Of a stretch of DNA of 64,000 nt, positions 1 through 13,100 are shown piece by piece. Source of the DNA: Yamagishiella unicocca (taxonomy: Eukaryota > Chlorophyta > Chlorophyceae > Chlamydomonadales > Volvocaceae). How positions within the stretch are numbered: position 1 is the first letter of the stretch; each line of letters opens with the position of its first letter. The position numbers were made by a program, and so were the translations under genes. The notes under the pieces are model-generated. The model was not told where the DNA came from. It worked only from the letters and a program-made list of their open reading frames with translations, and made no database searches. The stretch lies in contig BDSL01000022.1 of NCBI GenBank assembly GCA_003116995.1, positions 682,001 to 746,000 of the forward strand, written 5' to 3'.

Positions 1-665
1 AGCTATCGTGCTGGTGTTTATGATCGCCATGCTGCGAGCGGGCATGTGGTCGTGGTGGTAGCGGGCCTTATGGGGGAGGGGAGCTGGGCAGTGGGCATTC
101 GCCGGGTGGAGCTGCCGCGCGTGTCGGCAAGCATAGGTGCACGGAAGTGGTAACGGAGGCGGTGGTGGGGCGGGAGGCGAGTCCACTCCGGGCGCTGGCG
201 AGGAAAGCCCGGGGGGCACTCCGGGGGCTTGCGAGGAAAGCCGGGGGGGCACTCCGGGGGCCGGGGGGAAGCAGTCTGCGCTGTGGGGGTCGGCACTGGT
301 GCGGTTGCAGTGACGCAGGAGGAGGTTATATGCATAATAGCGGTGAAACCGTGTCGAGTGGGGCGGAGGGCCCCACGCATAGCGTGCGAGCAGCACGGCA
401 GCGGTGCTCGAAGCGAACTAGGAACATATGCAAGCTCGCCAGAGTCTTGCCGGAGTCTTACTCTTACCGTGCGTGCCTTTCCATGCATTCTTAACCACTA
501 GTGTGACTTCCTTGAATGGCCAACTGCCTGTCGAATCCACGGCGCACGTGTGTACAGCGCGTGTCGCGAGGTGATGTGTTTTCACGTGATCCCTTTGGAC
601 TGGGGCAAGTGTCTGAGTGGAGGGTGAGTGAAGGGGTGGTCTGGGGCAGCTGGTCCCCTCCTGGC
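1..665. other. no gene recognised; short GC-rich tandem duplication
   Basis: I see no exon with recognisable protein similarity. A 33-bp GC-rich unit is present twice in a row at about 198-262, each copy starting GCGAGGAAAGC. The right part may hold sequence downstream of the minus-strand gene that ends at 1203. Confidence 0.4.
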
Positions 666-670
666 TTACA
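666..670 (-). promoter_or_regulatory. candidate TGTAA polyadenylation signal of the DHQ/SDH gene
   Basis: TGTAA on the minus strand, about 530 bases after the stop codon at 1203. TGTAA is the usual green-algal polyadenylation signal. I noticed no other minus-strand TGTAA between the stop and this site. The assignment is inferred. Confidence 0.35.
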
Positions 671-1202
671 CGGAGGTACCCAGCGCGCCGGAGCGGTGTG
701 TCCTCGTGTAATCAGTCCAAGCAACACACCTCCTTCCGGGCCCACTTCGATGACAGACAGACACACGACACAGCAGACCCGGGCGTAACCTGAACCGCAA
801 CGGAGGCGGCGGCGACCCGAACAACGCCGTTCGACTGGACCCAACACGGGAGTCAAAACACAGCCACCCACCGCGCGCTGCACACCGCACCGCACTCGCC
901 AGCCGCCGCAGCCGGGCTGCTGCCCGCGGGCCCCACGCCCCGATGACGACGCGCGCCTCCGGCCCCCGCTCCCCCACCTGCACCCCTCAACCCTCTCCCC
1001 ACACACAAATGCCCATTCTTCGCCAACACGCCCGTAACGTAGGCACGCACCCTGCACATGCGGATTCGCCCTGCTTTGGCGCACACACTCAGCACACTCA
1101 GACTCGCCCTTTATCTTTTGGTAACCCCCTACATTCGGGACGGCTCACGGAATTCCTGCTACCCTGCTTCACCAACATGCCCCCCGCGCCTGAGCCTCCC
1201 CC

Positions 1203-4200
1203 TCACTTCTTCCCCGTCCCCTGCATGCTGTCTAGCACGGTCTGCTCCATCAGCTGCGCCGGGGGCTCCGCGCCCGTGAAGTGCCGGAACTGCTCTAGAG
1301 CCTGCCCCACAAACATCTGGAGCCCATCCACGGGGGTAGCGCCGCCCGCCTGGGCGTCCAGCAGCAGCTGCGTCCACAGCGGATTGTACACAGCATCGAA
1401 CACCACCTTGAACTGCGGGGGTTGCGGGCGCCGGGCCGGGTGGGGGGAAAGGGAACACGCGCCGGATGGGCGGTTGGCGGGAGGGGTGTGCACGCAGGCG
1501 GTGTGCGCGCTCAGGTAACCCGAACAAGCGGGAGGGGCAGGATGCGGAAGCGATGGACGTGGGATGGGGAGGGAGGTCCCACTGGGACATGTACGCGCCC
1601 ACTGCGTTTCGCGCATCACTCTGCCAACACATGTCCTCTGTCCCCTCCGCCTCCGACAACACACTCCCGCTGTCCCCTCCGCCTCAGCCAGCGCGCGTCC
1701 GAAAGGAAGAGAGACCTTGTCCATCCCACCCACCCGGCCAACGCGATAAAGCGGCAGCCTCCCATCTGAAGTCTGCCACACGTGTACATAGCCTCTCCCA
1801 GCACAGTCGTGTCCACAGCAACACACGTCCGTCTTACAACCGCCACGCGCACCTTGGCCGCCACCGCTGCCGTCACGGGGCTCTCCTGAACGTTGGGGTG
1901 CATGCCCACTGAGGTGCTGTTGGCCAGTACGTCGCCCGATATCCGCCCCGAAACCAGGTCGTCCCAGGAGCAGCTGGTCGCGGAGCTGCCCAGCGCGGCC
2001 GCCAGCTGATCGGCTCGCTCGCGGTTGCGGTTGGCGATAACCACCTGGGCTCCCCTGCAGCAGGACATGGCGGGTGGGTGGGCGGGTCGGTAGGTGCCAA
2101 ATGTATGGTTTAGGTTTCCGCTCAGGGCCAGAATGCGCCACGGAGAGCTAAAACGTGGACTCTGTATTTTACTGCGGTCCGTTGTGAATCGAAGAGCTGT
2201 TACGAGAGCTGTGTGTGGCGGATCTCTCATGTTCCAAACCTCAGCGCAACCAGACTCTTGATTCGCCGGCCTGCGGCAGGGCGTCTCGCAGAACGAATGC
2301 CGGTGCCACCAGCACCAGTGCCACCGAGCTCATTGTCTAGTCGCGCTGTTGACCTACAGGAGGCCGCCCCAAACGAATGCCCCTCCCCCCCCTGGAGCCC
2401 AGAACCCAGCCACGCAATGCAGTCCAACGCAGTGCAATGCACCCACTTGGTCGCTGCGCCGAAGGCCAGAGCGCGACCCGCGCCGCCAGCGCCAATCACC
2501 ACCACCGTCTTGCCCTTCAGCGGCGATTCCCCGCCCGCTGAGGCGCCCGCCGCCGCCGCCGCGGCGGCGGCGCCGCCAGGCACGCCGGCGACCCCGCGCT
2601 CGATGGCCGCGATCGCCGCCGACCAGTCCGTGTTGAAGCCCTTGAACGAGCCGTCCGCTTGTCGTACAAGTGTGTTGACGGCGCCGATCTGTCGGGCCAC
2701 TGGGTCCACCTCGGCGGCCAGGCGCAGCGCAGCCTCCTGTTGTCGTACGAGTCACGGGCGCAAGCACGAGGGGTCAAGGGGTGCGCCAGACGGGTACGGC
2801 GTCGTTCGCGCCTAGCAGACGTGGTCAGTAACCCGCTGGTATTCCGAGCATCCAACGCCTCGTGTGGGGCCCACACAGCCCTCCGCTTGTCTTCCCTCCG
2901 CCAGCCTAACTGCACCCATCCCATCCCATCCAGCCCAACCGCCTCCTCGGCCTCCGGCCCTCCAACCCGCTGCGCTATTCCGCATCCGCTCCAAATCTGA
3001 TCCAAAACTGATGCAGCAGCTCCCTCGCCGCTGAAAGCCCCGTCACTCCCCCGCCGCCGCCCCGCATCCCGCTCCCTCAGCGCCGCCTCCGATCCGCTCC
3101 CCAGGCCCTCACATATCCCCCGGCTGCAACTCGCCTTGTGCGGGATGGTGACTGAGAAGCCCTGGAAGTCTTCATACTCCCGGAAGGCCGTCAGGAAGCG
3201 CTCCAGGTCGTCCACAAGCAGCGGCACGTACACACCGTCGAAGCCTGCAGGGCGATAACAGGGCGCGGCGCATGGGTGAGGCATTCGCTCGCTGGCGGTA
3301 TGCAGCAGGTTAATGCGTTCGGTGCTAACCAAGCATCACCCACTCTCAGCTGAGATTGAACCACATTTGGCCACCAGCCAGGATCGGCCAAGCTATCGCA
3401 TTTCACAAGCCGCACACGAGAATGCATATGGCTGGCTACCCGCGGCTACGCAAGCCCTGGAACCGTGCAGTGGCCCGCTGCCTGCGGTACCCAGCAACTG
3501 CAGACCACTGCGCCCCCGCCCAGCCGCAGCAGCCCCCTCACGGAGCCGCGCCCTCTCCCCCCACACACACGGTACGCCGCCGCGCGCCCACCTATGTGCT
3601 GAAATGCCGTGTTGTGTATGAGCGGGCTCTTGCTTTGCGAGACGGGGCTCCCGATGATGCCGTACAGCTTGGTGGCCGGGCCCTGGCGCCTGTAGCCGTA
3701 CAGCCCCGCCAGGCGCCCGATGTCGGGCTGGCCGGGCGCGGAGGCGCGCTCGGGCGACATGGCCGCAAAGGTGAGGTAGCCGCCGTACTTGGCGGCCAGC
3801 AGCCGTACGATCTGGCCCTTCTCGCCCATGGACAGGGCGATCATGGGGCCTGGCGCCGGGGGAGGGGTCACGGTGGTGGAGGTGGAGGGGGGTGGTGTGA
3901 GACCGGGGGGGGGGCCGGGTAAAGAAGCGGAGGAGGAGCGTTTGGGTGCGGGCGCGATGCATGCTCGGGGAGAGCCTGTGCTGCCGACCACCAGTCAGTC
4001 CGCGCGCCGGTGCTGCTGACTCCCGAGACAGCCTGCCTTCCTGGACCCCCCCTGGACGTCCCACCCGTCTACCCGCCCTTACTCAGTCCAGCATCGGGCC
4101 GTTGCCACGCTCCCACCAGCCGCGCCCGCGCCCTCCAAGAGGCGCATCAGGCTCCCGCTTCTCCCCCCTCCCTCTCCCCGCCTTCCTGCCCAGGCCCGCT

Positions 4201-5743
4201 CCCACCGTCCTTGCTCCGCAGCAGGTCCAGCATGCGAGCCGCGTCCGTGATGTCGTTGGCCATGGCCGCCAGCTTGACGATGTCGGCCCCCGCGGCGCGC
4301 ATGGCTGCCGCCAGGCGCGCCAGCACGGCGGCGTCGGGGGTCTTCGTGAAGTCGTGGTAGGAGAGGATGACCTTGGTGGTGAGGGGCACCTCGTGTCGGT
4401 CTGCGGGCGGGGAGGAGGACGGCGGGGAGGGAGGGGTGGTGAGGGAGCGGACGGGGGGGCAAGGCCGGTGGTTGCGCCGCCACCGCTGCAGCCGCCGCCA
4501 TCGACCTACCCGCTGATGCCGCCGGCGACGGCACGGCGGCTGCCGCGAGCCATCAGTCGCACGGCCCCCTGCCCCCTGCCCCCTGCCCCGGCCCACTGCC
4601 CCAGGCCCAGCTCCTGTCTACCCCTCCTCCACATGGGCAGGCCCATGGGTCCTCCCTCACTCCACGTGGTGAGTCGGGGCCCAACCTAGGGCCGAACCAG
4701 GACTCCCCCGCCTCTCGCGCAAACCCACGGCCGCCCACCCGCGAAGAAGTACGGCGACGCTTTGAATTCCACGTCCACGTACGGCGCGCCCATCAGCGCC
4801 GCCATCTTAAGCACCGCCAGCCGCTCCGGCTCCGGGCCGTCGTACTTGCCGCTGAGGGGGGTTGGCAACACGGTCGCAGCGCGATGCCGCAGGCGGGGCC
4901 CAGGCCCGGGCGCGGGAGGAAGGAAGGGCGCGGTTCTGTAACCAAACAGGCAACGGTCGTACCAGCCATGTGTACGACATGACGCCCGGAGGGCTGTGTG
5001 GTCGTCACGTGCGCAGGGCACGCTGTTACGGGTGTACGGCACTCGCCCGCTTCACATCCCTCTCCGCCCTCGGGATCCACGCTGCATCACACCGCCCTCC
5101 CAACAACACATTATCCAGGCCGCTGTTCCCGCGCCGCTCAAGAAACGAATCCTTCGCGAGGGATGATCCCTTAACGGCTCAGGAGGCCAGCGCATGGCCT
5201 GCCGCCTGGCCGCGCGACGGAAGCGTTACGGCGGGGCCCCCGATCGCAGTGTGCGTGCACCCCAGGGCTCCAGGCCTGCGCTCACCCCTCCCAAACAGGC
5301 CGGTATGTGACGATGTACGGCAGCGGGCAGGCGCTCAGGATCCTCTGCAAGTGCTGCTCGGGGTCAAAGTCCGTGAGGAAATCGAGGCGCAGCTCGATGA
5401 TGTCCACGCCGCTGGTAGCCGCCTCCTGGATCTCGGCGAGGAACGCATCGAGCGTCGTCGCTGTTACGCTAGTGCATATGTATGACGGTGCGCTGGCTTC
5501 CACGGCCGTCGCAGCATCCTCGGCCGTCGCCGAGGAAGCTCGCAGCATCCGCGCGCGAGGTTGCCGCGCAGCAAGCACCGGAGCAAAGGTACACGGGGTA
5601 ATTTGAGGATTATTGTGTGAAATTGCGCTGTGCTGCTGGATGTGGGTCGCACAAAGGGTATGGAGCGGCGTTGGGCAAGGCCTAGGCGCCGGGAAGCAGC
5701 GCCGGGCGCAGCGCCCGCTAGTTTGCATGCCCAGCTGTGCCAT
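1203..5743 (-). CDS. DHQ-SDH: bifunctional 3-dehydroquinate dehydratase / shikimate dehydrogenase, plastid precursor
   Basis: This enzyme catalyses steps three and four of the shikimate pathway: it dehydrates 3-dehydroquinate, then reduces 3-dehydroshikimate with NADPH. Eight exons on the complement: 5743-5286, 4851-4739, 4400-4206, 3849-3592, 3244-3135, 2736-2447, 2054-1853, 1412-1203; 1,836 nt, 611 residues, all phases consistent. Residues 1 to about 80 look like a transit peptide. The type I dehydratase domain (about 85-310) has the Glu of IIELRLDF, the His of SYHDF and the Schiff-base Lys of ADIVKLA. The dehydrogenase domain (about 312-605) has SKSPLIHN, VTIPHK with its catalytic Lys near 378, GFNTDW, the nucleotide loop VVIGAGGAG and NRNRERA. 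An Ala/Gly-rich insert sits before the nucleotide loop. Intron 5 has a GC donor (AAG|GCGAGT). The fusion is the plant/algal form. The start was chosen as the upstream ATG giving a transit peptide; an in-frame ATG at 5728 is the alternative. Confidence 0.95.
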
Positions 5744-7121
5744 ACTAGAACCAATTATCGAATGCGCAAAAATGCAATTTCCCAGTATCCCTTGCCGCCA
5801 TCCTAAATGTACGGAATTCTGCTCGTTCCTTTGGAAAGATAACTGCAATTTTGAAAAATAACATGTTGAGTATGATTTATGGTGCCTGCCACGCACAACT
5901 TGTAGGTAGGAATGCGCAACTATGTCAACTAGTGTGCATCGATCGAACTCTTGAACTGGGACGAATTCGCGCCAACAATCGTCGTTGCAACCCTTCGATG
6001 ATACTTTAGAACGTATAGGTTCGGTCTTTTGGACTGAGACGCAGCAGCACCAGCGCTGGATGGGCGAAAACGTGGCGGGAGAACAAGGTGCAGCTTGAGT
6101 AGTAAGTCAAACCGTCATGCTTTGCATCGCAATTAGTTTGCCTGATCCGAATGGAAAGGTTAAGGCTTGGGGGTCTGAGGGGGGAGGGAAGCGAGCGCGG
6201 GCGAGCAGCACTGTGAAACTTTGTAAGAACAGCAAAGGAAGCGCTTGTTCGTAATGATCCTGTCCCCTAGTATTCACGTAGAGTGCTTTCGCGGTGGGTT
6301 CAAATTGCTTTCTGTATGACGCAAGGCGATTTGGTCGCTGCTTTGTGTTTGGAAAGCCGCCTGACGGCTGTGACGGCTATATTACGGCTCATCAACACCA
6401 CATGTTTAAAACAACAAGTAAACCTGCTGGCTTCTCAGCTGCTAGAACGACTGCCAGTCGGTGAAGCCGAGGCCGCCTTGACCCCTGTAGGGCGGGAAGG
6501 GCGTAAGGCTATTCCCTTCGGCACCCCAGCGGACACCGCGCAGCCCGCAGAGCTGCAGCAATAGCTGAGACATAAAATTTGCGTGTTTGACCTGAAAGAC
6601 ATATATGCCATGGACGTACGTAGTCCACCAGGTTGCCCTCCGCAACTAGCTTCGTGGCCACGCCGGGAGAGCCCTCTTGTCATCCGACCAGCGGAGAGGA
6701 AAATGAGCATGCCCGCTCCTCCTTCCGTGCTCGCGCCACCCCGCTCCCTCCTCTTCAAACTTCTGTGTACCACGCAAGCCCCGCTCACCCTCGCGCTGCA
6801 CTCTGACCTCCCTCCCGACTCCGCCGTCCTGCCAAGGGTCCTCCACCCAGCGCCGCCCTCCGTCTGCGCCCATCCCCCCTCCCTCCCCGCAGCAGACTCC
6901 ACCCATAACCCGGACCAAGCCACTCCCCCACTCGGAGTACGACAGCGGTTCCGCAATGCCCCAGCACCTCGCGTTCTCCCAGTCTCGAAGCAGCCCTTGA
7001 AGCCGTCGTCTCGATCACACTCGCGGCCGAGTCACGTCGGCCATCCGCACAACGACACCAGCGGCCGCGCCCACCCAACGCGCACGGGTCCGTGCCGCCG
7101 CCGCTGCAGCCGCTAAGCGCC
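5744..7121. promoter_or_regulatory. divergent intergenic region between DHQ/SDH and the MBD9-like gene
   Basis: 1.38 kb separates the two divergent start codons, so it should hold both promoters and 5-prime UTRs. The part next to DHQ/SDH is relatively AT-rich; from about 6600 it becomes pyrimidine-rich. No coding exon was recognised in either direction, and I could not pick out a convincing TATA box. Confidence 0.5.
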
Positions 7122-10100
7122 ATGGGCGCTGATGACTTCAAAATGGAGGATGCCGCTGACCAAGCTGGCGAGGAGGATGGCTCTCCCCAGCCGGAGGACA
7201 AGCAGGAGCGGGAGGAGCAGCAGGAGGGGAAGCAGGAGGGAGGGCGCAGTGATGGCGAGGCGGCTGGGACGGGCGGGGGCGCAGGCGAAGCCGCCTCGGG
7301 CCGGACTCCGGGCGGCGGCAATGCCGGCGCCACCGGTGGTGCTACCGCGGACACGGCCGGCACCAGTCCGGCTGGAGGTGGCAGCGGCCGCAAGCCCCCG
7401 CCGGAGCGGCCCACTCGGGAGGATCCGGCGGCGGCGGAGAAGCTGCGGGCGTATGTCGCCAGCCTCGGTGGGTTGGGCGTCAGGGGGTTGGGTGGTGCCT
7501 CGAAAGGGCGAGGACGTGGATGCGTCAGGTGGCTTCTCGTTGTTCCAACCAGAGCGTGACCTGTTACGGGCGATACCAGAAGCGAGTCTGGGTAGAGGAA
7601 TGGGCCCGAGTAGGAGGAGGGGCTCGAAGGGGGCTCGTGGCGTACCCAGAGTGACATTGTCGCGTCCGTGCAACGATGCGGGTGGATCAGGTGGTAGGGT
7701 TGCGGACGGGAGGATGTGGTGACGGACGGGGCCAGATGAGGTGTTTGTGCATGGGGTAATGTAGGCAGTGGCAGGCCAAGGGTAGGCACCTCCTCTCCCC
7801 TCCTCTGCCGGAAGCCTCCCCCCACATGCGGGCCCCCCACCTACCCTCCCTCGACCCGCCCGCTGCCACACCACAGGCGGAACCCTGCCAGACGGCTGGA
7901 TGGGCGTGTACAAGATGCGCGTGGGCGGCAACACCGCAGGACAGTACGACCTGTACTACAGGAGTCCGGAGGGTCGGCTGATCAGGTGGGGGCGGGACGG
8001 GATGGGGGTCCGGTGCCGCCCGGCGTCACGCGCAACATCACGCCGCTTGTTTTTCACGCCGCTTGTTCTTCCCGCCGCTCCTCCTCCTCCGGGCTCAAAT
8101 CTGAGGAGCCCGGCGACCCCTCCTGACCTCCTACCATACCTACCTTTCCGTCCCTCCTTGCACTCCCTCGGTGAACACGAGGGTGCGACAAGGCTTGTCG
8201 CGGGGTGGCGGTGTACTCTTGCGGCAACAACTCCCCCTGGCGCCCCGTTCCCTGCCGCCGCAGGTCCCGCGCTGAGGTCCTCCGCATCCTAGGGCTGGAC
8301 CCCAGTGGCGGAGGCGGCGCGTCCAAGAAGGCGGCAGCTGCCGGGAAGGTGCGGGGGCTAAGGCCGCCGGCGGCGGCGGCGGGGTTGCCCCTATCGACCT
8401 GGTGGCCCTCACCTCTCGGGCGGGGGCGGGATGTGGAGAGGGTGTACTGCATCGGCAAACACTGACTGCGTCGGACAGTCCGTCAGAGATTTGCTCCGTG
8501 AGACCGCCGCCTCGGCCGCTGCTGCTGGTGCCTCCTCCATCCGCGCTCACATGGAAAGAGTGTTGGGTGTGGGTGCCCCACCGTTCTTGCGGTGGTTGTC
8601 TGTTCGTGGGGCCCTACGTGCTCCGCGCGCGCGAGGACGCAGCCAGTCCCTGAGGGCGAGGACACAGCCAGTCCCTGAGGGCGGTAGTGCGGTGCTTGAG
8701 GCGCTGTGCACGTCGGCACCTGTTAATCCCGTGACGCACATGTCGTACGTGTCGTACACGCAGGGCTCCAGGAAGAAAAGCGCCGCCGGAGCAGATGCAC
8801 TGGTCGCCGACACCGCAGCCGGGAGCAAGCCGGGTGCTGCGGCGGGCATCAGCGGTGTCCGTGGCGGGGCTGTGCCCGCGCCTGGAGGCCTGGCGTCCCC
8901 GGGTGGCGCTGGAGGCCGCGGCGGCAGCAAGTGGGCGTTGCCGCTGGAGCTGACTCGCGAGGAGGCGCTCAAGGCGGCCAGGGAGCGGGCGCGGGAGCTG
9001 GGGCTGACGCCGCCCTTCGCCACAGACCGAGGTGCCCGGGGAAGGGGGAGGACCGCGTCCTAGCGGCGCCGAGGACGGAGAGGAATAGTTCGGGGCGGGA
9101 AGGGAAGGGACAGTGTAGCGGGTTTCGAGAAACGATCGAGGTGTGGGTAACCGCCCAGGTTGCCTAGTCCAGGGCCACATGGTGCCATTGTGTGTTCAGA
9201 TTCACGGAGGATTCGGCTGTCAGGATCAAGTCGGAGCCTGGCCTTCCTTCCTTGACGTCACGTACCCCTCCCACCCGCTCTGCCCCCGTACACGGGTTTT
9301 CGCCCTGCCCACGACCCCTGCCCCTCTGCCGCCAGGCGCCACCATCCTGGACTTGGGGTCATTCCATAAGGCCCCCGGCTTCTACGACGCAACCCACATT
9401 TGGCCTCTAGCGTACCGTGCCGCCTGGGCGCCGACGCCGGACCTCGCGGCCCCCAGCGCGTCAAACGCGAAGAAGTCCGACAAGGCCCCGGCTGCGGCCG
9501 CGGCCCCGGCCGCGACTGCTGCTGCCCCGGCGGAGGGGGGGGCTCCGGCTGGCGATGAGGCGGCCAAGGCGGACGCCGACGCGCCCGCAGCCGCGGAGGG
9601 GCCTCCTCCTCCCGCCCCGTACCGCTTTATCAGCGAGATCCGAGCCGCGGGCATCGCTGGCGGTGACGAAGAGGCGGCGGCTGAGGGATCCAACCCAAGT
9701 GGTCCGTCGTTTGTGGTGCTGCTGGAGCCGAATCCAGATGCCGCCGCCGCCGAAGGCGACGGCGGCGGCGGCGGAGCCGCAGCAGCAGCAGCGGCGGAGC
9801 CGCTGCTGGTGCACACCGCCGTCAGCCCGGACGTCGTGTGGTCGGCCGTCAGCGACCTGCAGGCTACTGCGGCGGCGCTGTGCAAGCGCGCTAAGACCAG
9901 CGGCGCCGGCGCGCAGCCGACGGAGGCGCAGCGCGCGCTTGCGGCGATGCCCCCCGTGGGCAAGGTGTGGGGGATGGACTGCTTCGGGCTGTCCGACCTG
10001 CGAGTGCTGCAGCTGCTGGAGACCCTACCCGGGGTGGACATCTGCGAGGAGTACCTGCTCGTGCAGCAGCGCAACTCTTGGGAGCTGGAGGCCACGGCCA

Positions 10101-13100
10101 TCAACACCAAGCGCAAAGTCGTACTGACGGCGCCGCCGAACCGGCGTGCCGCCGCCGCCGCCTCCAAGCAGCGCAAGCGGCAGCAGCAGCTGTCGATCGA
10201 GGCGTTCGTGGACCGACCGCCGCCGTCGCCGAAGGCGGCGCCGCCGCCGGCGGCGGCGCCGCCGCCGCCGGCGCCCTCCGCCGCCGCCGCGGCCGCTCCA
10301 TCAGCGGCTTGGGAGGGGCTCGAGGACCTGGCGGCCGCGGCGGCGGCGGCGGGTACGGGGCCGGCCAGCGGCGCCGCCGCGGCCAGCGGCAAGAAGCCCG
10401 CTCCGCGGCCTAAGAGCACGGGTGGCGGCGGCAGCAAGGGCGACAAGGCTGGCCGGATGACCCGAGAAGACACCGAGGTGGGGGTGTCCTACCAGATGGC
10501 CGGGCTGGGGTGATGTTGCTAGTTTGGCAGGGCGCCGGCTGCGAACTGCGTGAATGGGTAGGGTAGGGCTCTCGGATGGACCGCCAAGTGGCGGCTGCAG
10601 TCCGCCTTCTCGAGCTCCGTCAGGGTCCCGTCTACTTCCAACACCGAACTAAGCTCCGCGCCGTACACGTACGAACCCGTGCGCGTATGTGTACGACAGC
10701 AGCGTTCAACAGACAGGTGCTGGCCGGAAGCTGTCGGCTGGCTGCGCGCTGATTCCGCCCTGCCTGCGCCCTGTTGCGCCCCCCCCCGTCTGTTCTAAAC
10801 GGTCTTTCTCGTATCCACGGGTCTTCCTCACACCCTCCCCGGGCAGATCCGCGGCGTGCTGGACCGTCTGACGGAGAGGGTTTCAGTGGTGATGGCGGAG
10901 CCGGACGAGAAGGAGAGGCAGAAGCTGGTGCGTGTGCAGGTTTGGGGGCCCCTGGGTCTGGTGCGCTGGTGTGCGAGGGGCTTGGTTTCGAGTGAGGCAT
11001 GAACCCAATATGCGTCCGGCCCCTAGGAGTGCCGCGAAAGCGGCACCTCGAGCTGCCGGCAAACAAATAGTGGACGATGTGATGACTGCCTTTGTTTCCC
11101 GCAGATCAAAGCGATGGAAAAGTTGGACCGGGCCGCTGCCAGGCGACGAGAGAAGACAGCGGAGAAGGCGGCGGAGAAGGCGGCCGGCGGCGGAGAAGGT
11201 GCGGAAGCTGGAGCAGCCGCCCCTGCGGCCCCTGCCGCCGCAGCCGCCGAGAAGAAGCCTTCCAAGGCGCCCAAGGCCGCTAAGGAGCCTAAGGAGGCTA
11301 AAGCTCCGAAACCGCCGAAGGCCCCCAAGGTACGGCGTGTTGTGGGGTCGTAACTCCCGGAGGGGACCGGAAGGAAAACAGCAAAGATACAGCAAAGAGT
11401 AATCTTGGCAGGCAACGATGGATACGAGGCCGCATGGTTGCTGCTGACATGGTTCCAGGCCCACTGGCTACGACCCTGCCGAACCCCCCCCCACCCGGAT
11501 CCTTTGTGCGCCCGCCGCACAGACTCCCACCACCGCCCGCACGGCCGCAGCAACTGAGGCGGCGGCGGCCGAGGCTGCAGCGGCTGCAGCCGCAGCGGCC
11601 CAGCCGCCGCTACCCAACAACCAGGTTGATGAGCGGACGCTCATCACAGCTGAGGTTCCGGCGCCGCCGGGTGTCCCTCTGGAGTTGTCGTACCCCGTCG
11701 CCGGCACCTCCGCGGCCGCGGCGGCGGGCGATGAGCCCGCTGCCGCCGCCGCCGACAGCAGCGGACGGGCGCTGGCTAACAGCGAGATCCCGCAGCTGTT
11801 GGCGGTTTACCAGTTCCTATGGGACCACCGGTGGGTTGGGCCGGTTGGTGGTTAACCGCCACCCGCACTGCGGCCCATGACGTGCCTTGTTTTGCCGTAT
11901 ACACGATACTGTCCTCCATGCTTTCCTCCGTACCATCATGGCACCGGCTGCCGAGGCATACTCTGCTCTCCCCCTCTCCCGGGTCACCGTGCACCGGGTC
12001 ACCGTGCGCCGTGTCACCGGGTGTTCTCGCCACCCCCTCCCTGACCGGGATGGCACGTGCAGGAAGCTGCTGGGTCTCGAGGGGCGCGTCCCCTCGCTGG
12101 CCGACCTCCTGGCGATGGTTTCGGAGCCGCCCGCCCGCCTGCCGGCCCCCGCCCGCCGCGCCGCCGACGAGGTGCACCAGGCGCTGGTGCGGCTGCTGGT
12201 GGGGGAGGCGCTGGACGAGCTGCTGTCCTTCACGGCCGAGACCTCCAACCTGGGGGTGGGTGCGGGTGGTAGCGTGCTTCATGGCAACCCGGCCCAGTGG
12301 GCGAGACTGGGTTTGGAGGGTGTGCTAGCTTTAGCCGGGAGTGGGTTAGGCTAGGGGATAGGGCGGGATGCGGGCTGTGTTCGGGGAGGTTGGAGTGCCC
12401 CCGGACAGGCTACTTTGCGAGGCAGCACACGACAGAGCCGCGTGGGGCCGGCGCAAGTGGCCCGCCCTCGTGCCTTGCTCCGAAACACAACACAACGCGC
12501 AGCAGCACCAGCACCCAGCACCGCGTCGTGCGCAGCAAGTACGCCAAAGACACCCCCCCTCTCAACAATCCCCGCGCAAACCCCACCTGCCCCTCTGTCT
12601 ACACCGCCGTCCTTCATCCTTGCCCCCCGCAGCGGCGGGACCTTTCCGCGGCCCAGCCCCCCATCACCCCCGCCACATGGCCCGAGCTGCTCCGCCGCTA
12701 CCTGGCCGCCGCCGCCGCCGCGCGCTACCTGACCACAAGCGAGCCGCGGTCCTCAGCGCTGTCGTCGCTGCAGCTGCCAGGCCAGCTGCAGAACCTTGAG
12801 CCGGCGGTGAGGGCAGGGGTAGGGAGGAACCCCGCGGCGAGGAGGGGAACAGGAGGTCCAGGGGGGGAGGGCTAGTGAGGGCAGGGGTAGTGAGGCAGCC
12901 CGTGGAAGGGGTTGGGGCGCGAGGGGATGTGGGCTTGCTGGGGCCTGGAAGCGCCTGTGGAAAGTTCGGGACAACTGGCGTAGCATGCGGGGGTGATAGC
13001 GGGATGGGAATGTGGAGAGATCGCGGCGGTGGTTTTGTGCGGGAAGGCAGATGAGGCAGGTCCCGAGGTCTTCGAGGCTTGGTGATGAGGCTCTTTCAGG

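Noticed and set aside
9382..10473. 363-codon minus-strand frame opposite exon 5 of the MBD9-like gene
   Set aside because: Shadow of a GC-rich coding exon; the plus strand carries FYRN/FYRC motifs, the minus strand only Ala/Ser-rich sequence.
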